In this document: positions 6,322 through 6,660 of the stretch, piece by piece
Layout of the letters: every line of letters begins with the position of its first letter
Numbering within the stretch: position 1 is the first letter of the stretch
NCBI GenBank assembly: GCA_031261125.1
Contig: JAISJZ010000372.1
Location: 1-6,660, forward strand
Direction: 5' to 3'
Origin: Planctomycetaceae bacterium
GTDB taxonomy: Bacteria; Planctomycetota; Planctomycetia; Pirellulales; Thermoguttaceae
DNA length: 6,660 bases
The notes under the pieces: generated by a model
What the model was told of the DNA's origin: nothing
Databases searched by the model: none
What the model saw: the letters and a program-made list of their open reading frames with translations, nothing else
Made by a program: the position numbers and the translations under genes

Positions 6322-6373
6322 GGTTCCCCACCACCGTTGACTATAATCCCGACCCGTAAATAGTAGGGGCTGA
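6322..6373. repeat. 52-bp direct repeat, right copy
   Basis: This copy matches 4299-4350 at 49 of 52 positions and has the same orientation. It lies 36 bp upstream of the MFS start codon on the minus strand. A 27-codon minus-strand ORF (6303-6386) reads through it and shares the peptide SPYYLRV-x-IIVNGGGEP with the left copy; no Shine-Dalgarno supports translation. Confidence 0.85.
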
Positions 6374-6432
6374 ACCGTATCAACATTTGAACATCAAAAA
6401 AACACGCAAAATTTGCTACTTAACCGCTTGGT

Positions 6433-6450
6433 AAAAAACGCTTTACAGCG
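6433..6450 (-). terminator. Weak second terminator-like hairpin after the secretin gene
   Basis: On the minus strand CGCT-GTAA-AGCG (4-bp stem with a GNRA-type tetraloop) is followed at once by six T. It lies 40 bp beyond the strong terminator and could be a backup, but the stem is short. Confidence 0.3.
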
Positions 6451-6455
6451 AATCA

Positions 6456-6483
6456 CGTCAAAATCAACCCACTAATTTTGACG
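6456..6483. repeat. 9-bp inverted repeat with 10-nt spacer
   Basis: CGTCAAAAT (6456-6464) and ATTTTGACG (6475-6483) are perfect inverted repeats separated by CAACCCACTA. It lies in the non-coding stretch 6374-6490 between the right 52-bp repeat and the secretin terminator. There is no U-tract. It could be a protein-binding operator or a structural hairpin; nothing decides this. Confidence 0.6.
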
Positions 6484-6490
6484 GGGAGGC

Positions 6491-6519
6491 AAAAAATAAG
6501 GAGGGACAAGTCCCTCCTT
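6491..6519 (-). terminator. Rho-independent terminator of the secretin gene
   Basis: On the minus strand AAGGAGGGAC and GTCCCTCCTT (6519-6498) form a perfect 10-bp inverted repeat with a 2-nt centre. It is followed by ATTTTTT (6497-6491). It begins 25 bp beyond the secretin stop codon. Confidence 0.9.
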
Positions 6520-6543
6520 GGCTAATTTACGGTGTTTGGCTAT

Positions 6544-6660
6544 TTACTGTGCCGGTCGGTTGCCGGTCAGGTATTCTTCCTCTTCTTCCTGAATAATAAT
6601 CCGCGGCGTAACCATCATCATAATACTCTGCGTCGTCCGCCCGATAGCCGTGTTCGAGAA
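6544..6660 (-). CDS. Secretin (type II secretion / type IV pilus GspD-PilQ type), C-terminal fragment
   Basis: Only the last 38 residues lie in the window, from FSNTAIGRTTQSIMMMVTPR (1-20) through IIIQEEEEEYLTGNRPAQ. The pattern of a short post-beta-barrel strand, S-I-M-M-M-V-T-P-R-I-I, is the conserved end of the secretin domain, where GspD-like proteins read L-x-V-x-I-T-P-x-I-I. Secretins form multimeric outer-membrane channels for protein export or pilus passage. The acidic QEEEEE run after TPRIII fits what I recall of planctomycete secretins. The gene enters from the right edge and ends before a strong terminator. Which system it serves cannot be told from this fragment. Confidence 0.75.
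   Translation of the reverse strand, partial: FSNTAIGRTTQSIMMMVTPRIIIQEEEEEYLTGNRPAQ

Larger units (their letters stand above)
4299..6373. mobile_element. Putative AT-rich transporter cassette bounded by 52-bp direct repeats
   Basis: Two near-identical 52-bp sequences in the same orientation (4299-4350 and 6322-6373) enclose an AT-rich segment with EamA and MFS transporter genes, a gene tail and an internal repeat pair. Composition differs clearly from dnaK and holB on the left. No transposase, integrase, terminal inverted repeat or target duplication was found, so the mechanism is unknown. It may be an acquired island, a product of recombination between dispersed repeats, or coincidence. 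Confidence 0.4.

Overview
The window looks like a chromosomal segment of a bacterium, most likely a member of the Planctomycetota. This is inferred from protein character: the DnaK sequence style, a DUF3467 protein next to holB, and a secretin tail reading TPRIIIQEEEEE. I could not run a database search. The core genes are moderately GC-rich (one sampled dnaK line is 60% G+C), while the 4.4-6.3 kb stretch is clearly AT-rich (sampled lines 28-42%).

Layout. Positions 1-645 (minus) hold the first 215 codons of the ribosome-assembly GTPase Obg, cut by the window edge. A divergent intergenic region of about 227 bp follows. It carries a sigma70-like promoter for obg and, facing dnaK, a full match to the sigma54 -24/-12 consensus. 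dnaK (873-2783, plus) is complete and seems monocistronic, ending at a 12-bp tandem repeat and a strong hairpin terminator. A two-gene unit follows on the plus strand: a DUF3467 protein (2966-3307) and holB, the DNA polymerase III delta' subunit (3307-4293), joined by a TAATG overlap.

From 4299 to 6373 the character changes. This roughly 2.07-kb AT-rich stretch has two membrane transporter genes on the minus strand: a single-domain EamA permease (4495-4908) and an MFS permease (5102-6286). Two 52-bp direct repeats (49/52 identical) bound it. Inside, a second repeat pair (4406-4459 and 4919-4976) carries a promoter, a leader hairpin and a Shine-Dalgarno sequence. One copy drives EamA and the other drives a short ORF that runs into holB antisense. 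A 48-codon tail of an unrecognised gene lies between the MFS gene and the EamA leader. I read this as a small acquired or rearranged transporter cassette. No transposase or recombinase is visible.

The right end (6374-6660) holds several hairpins, a strong minus-strand terminator and the last 38 codons of a secretin gene entering from outside the window.

How they work together: Obg, DnaK and HolB are housekeeping functions (ribosome assembly, protein folding, replication clamp loading). The transporters appear to be an accessory insertion between holB and the secretin gene. I see no clearly new defence or biosynthetic system. The two nested repeat pairs and the sigma54-type dnaK promoter are the points most worth following up.
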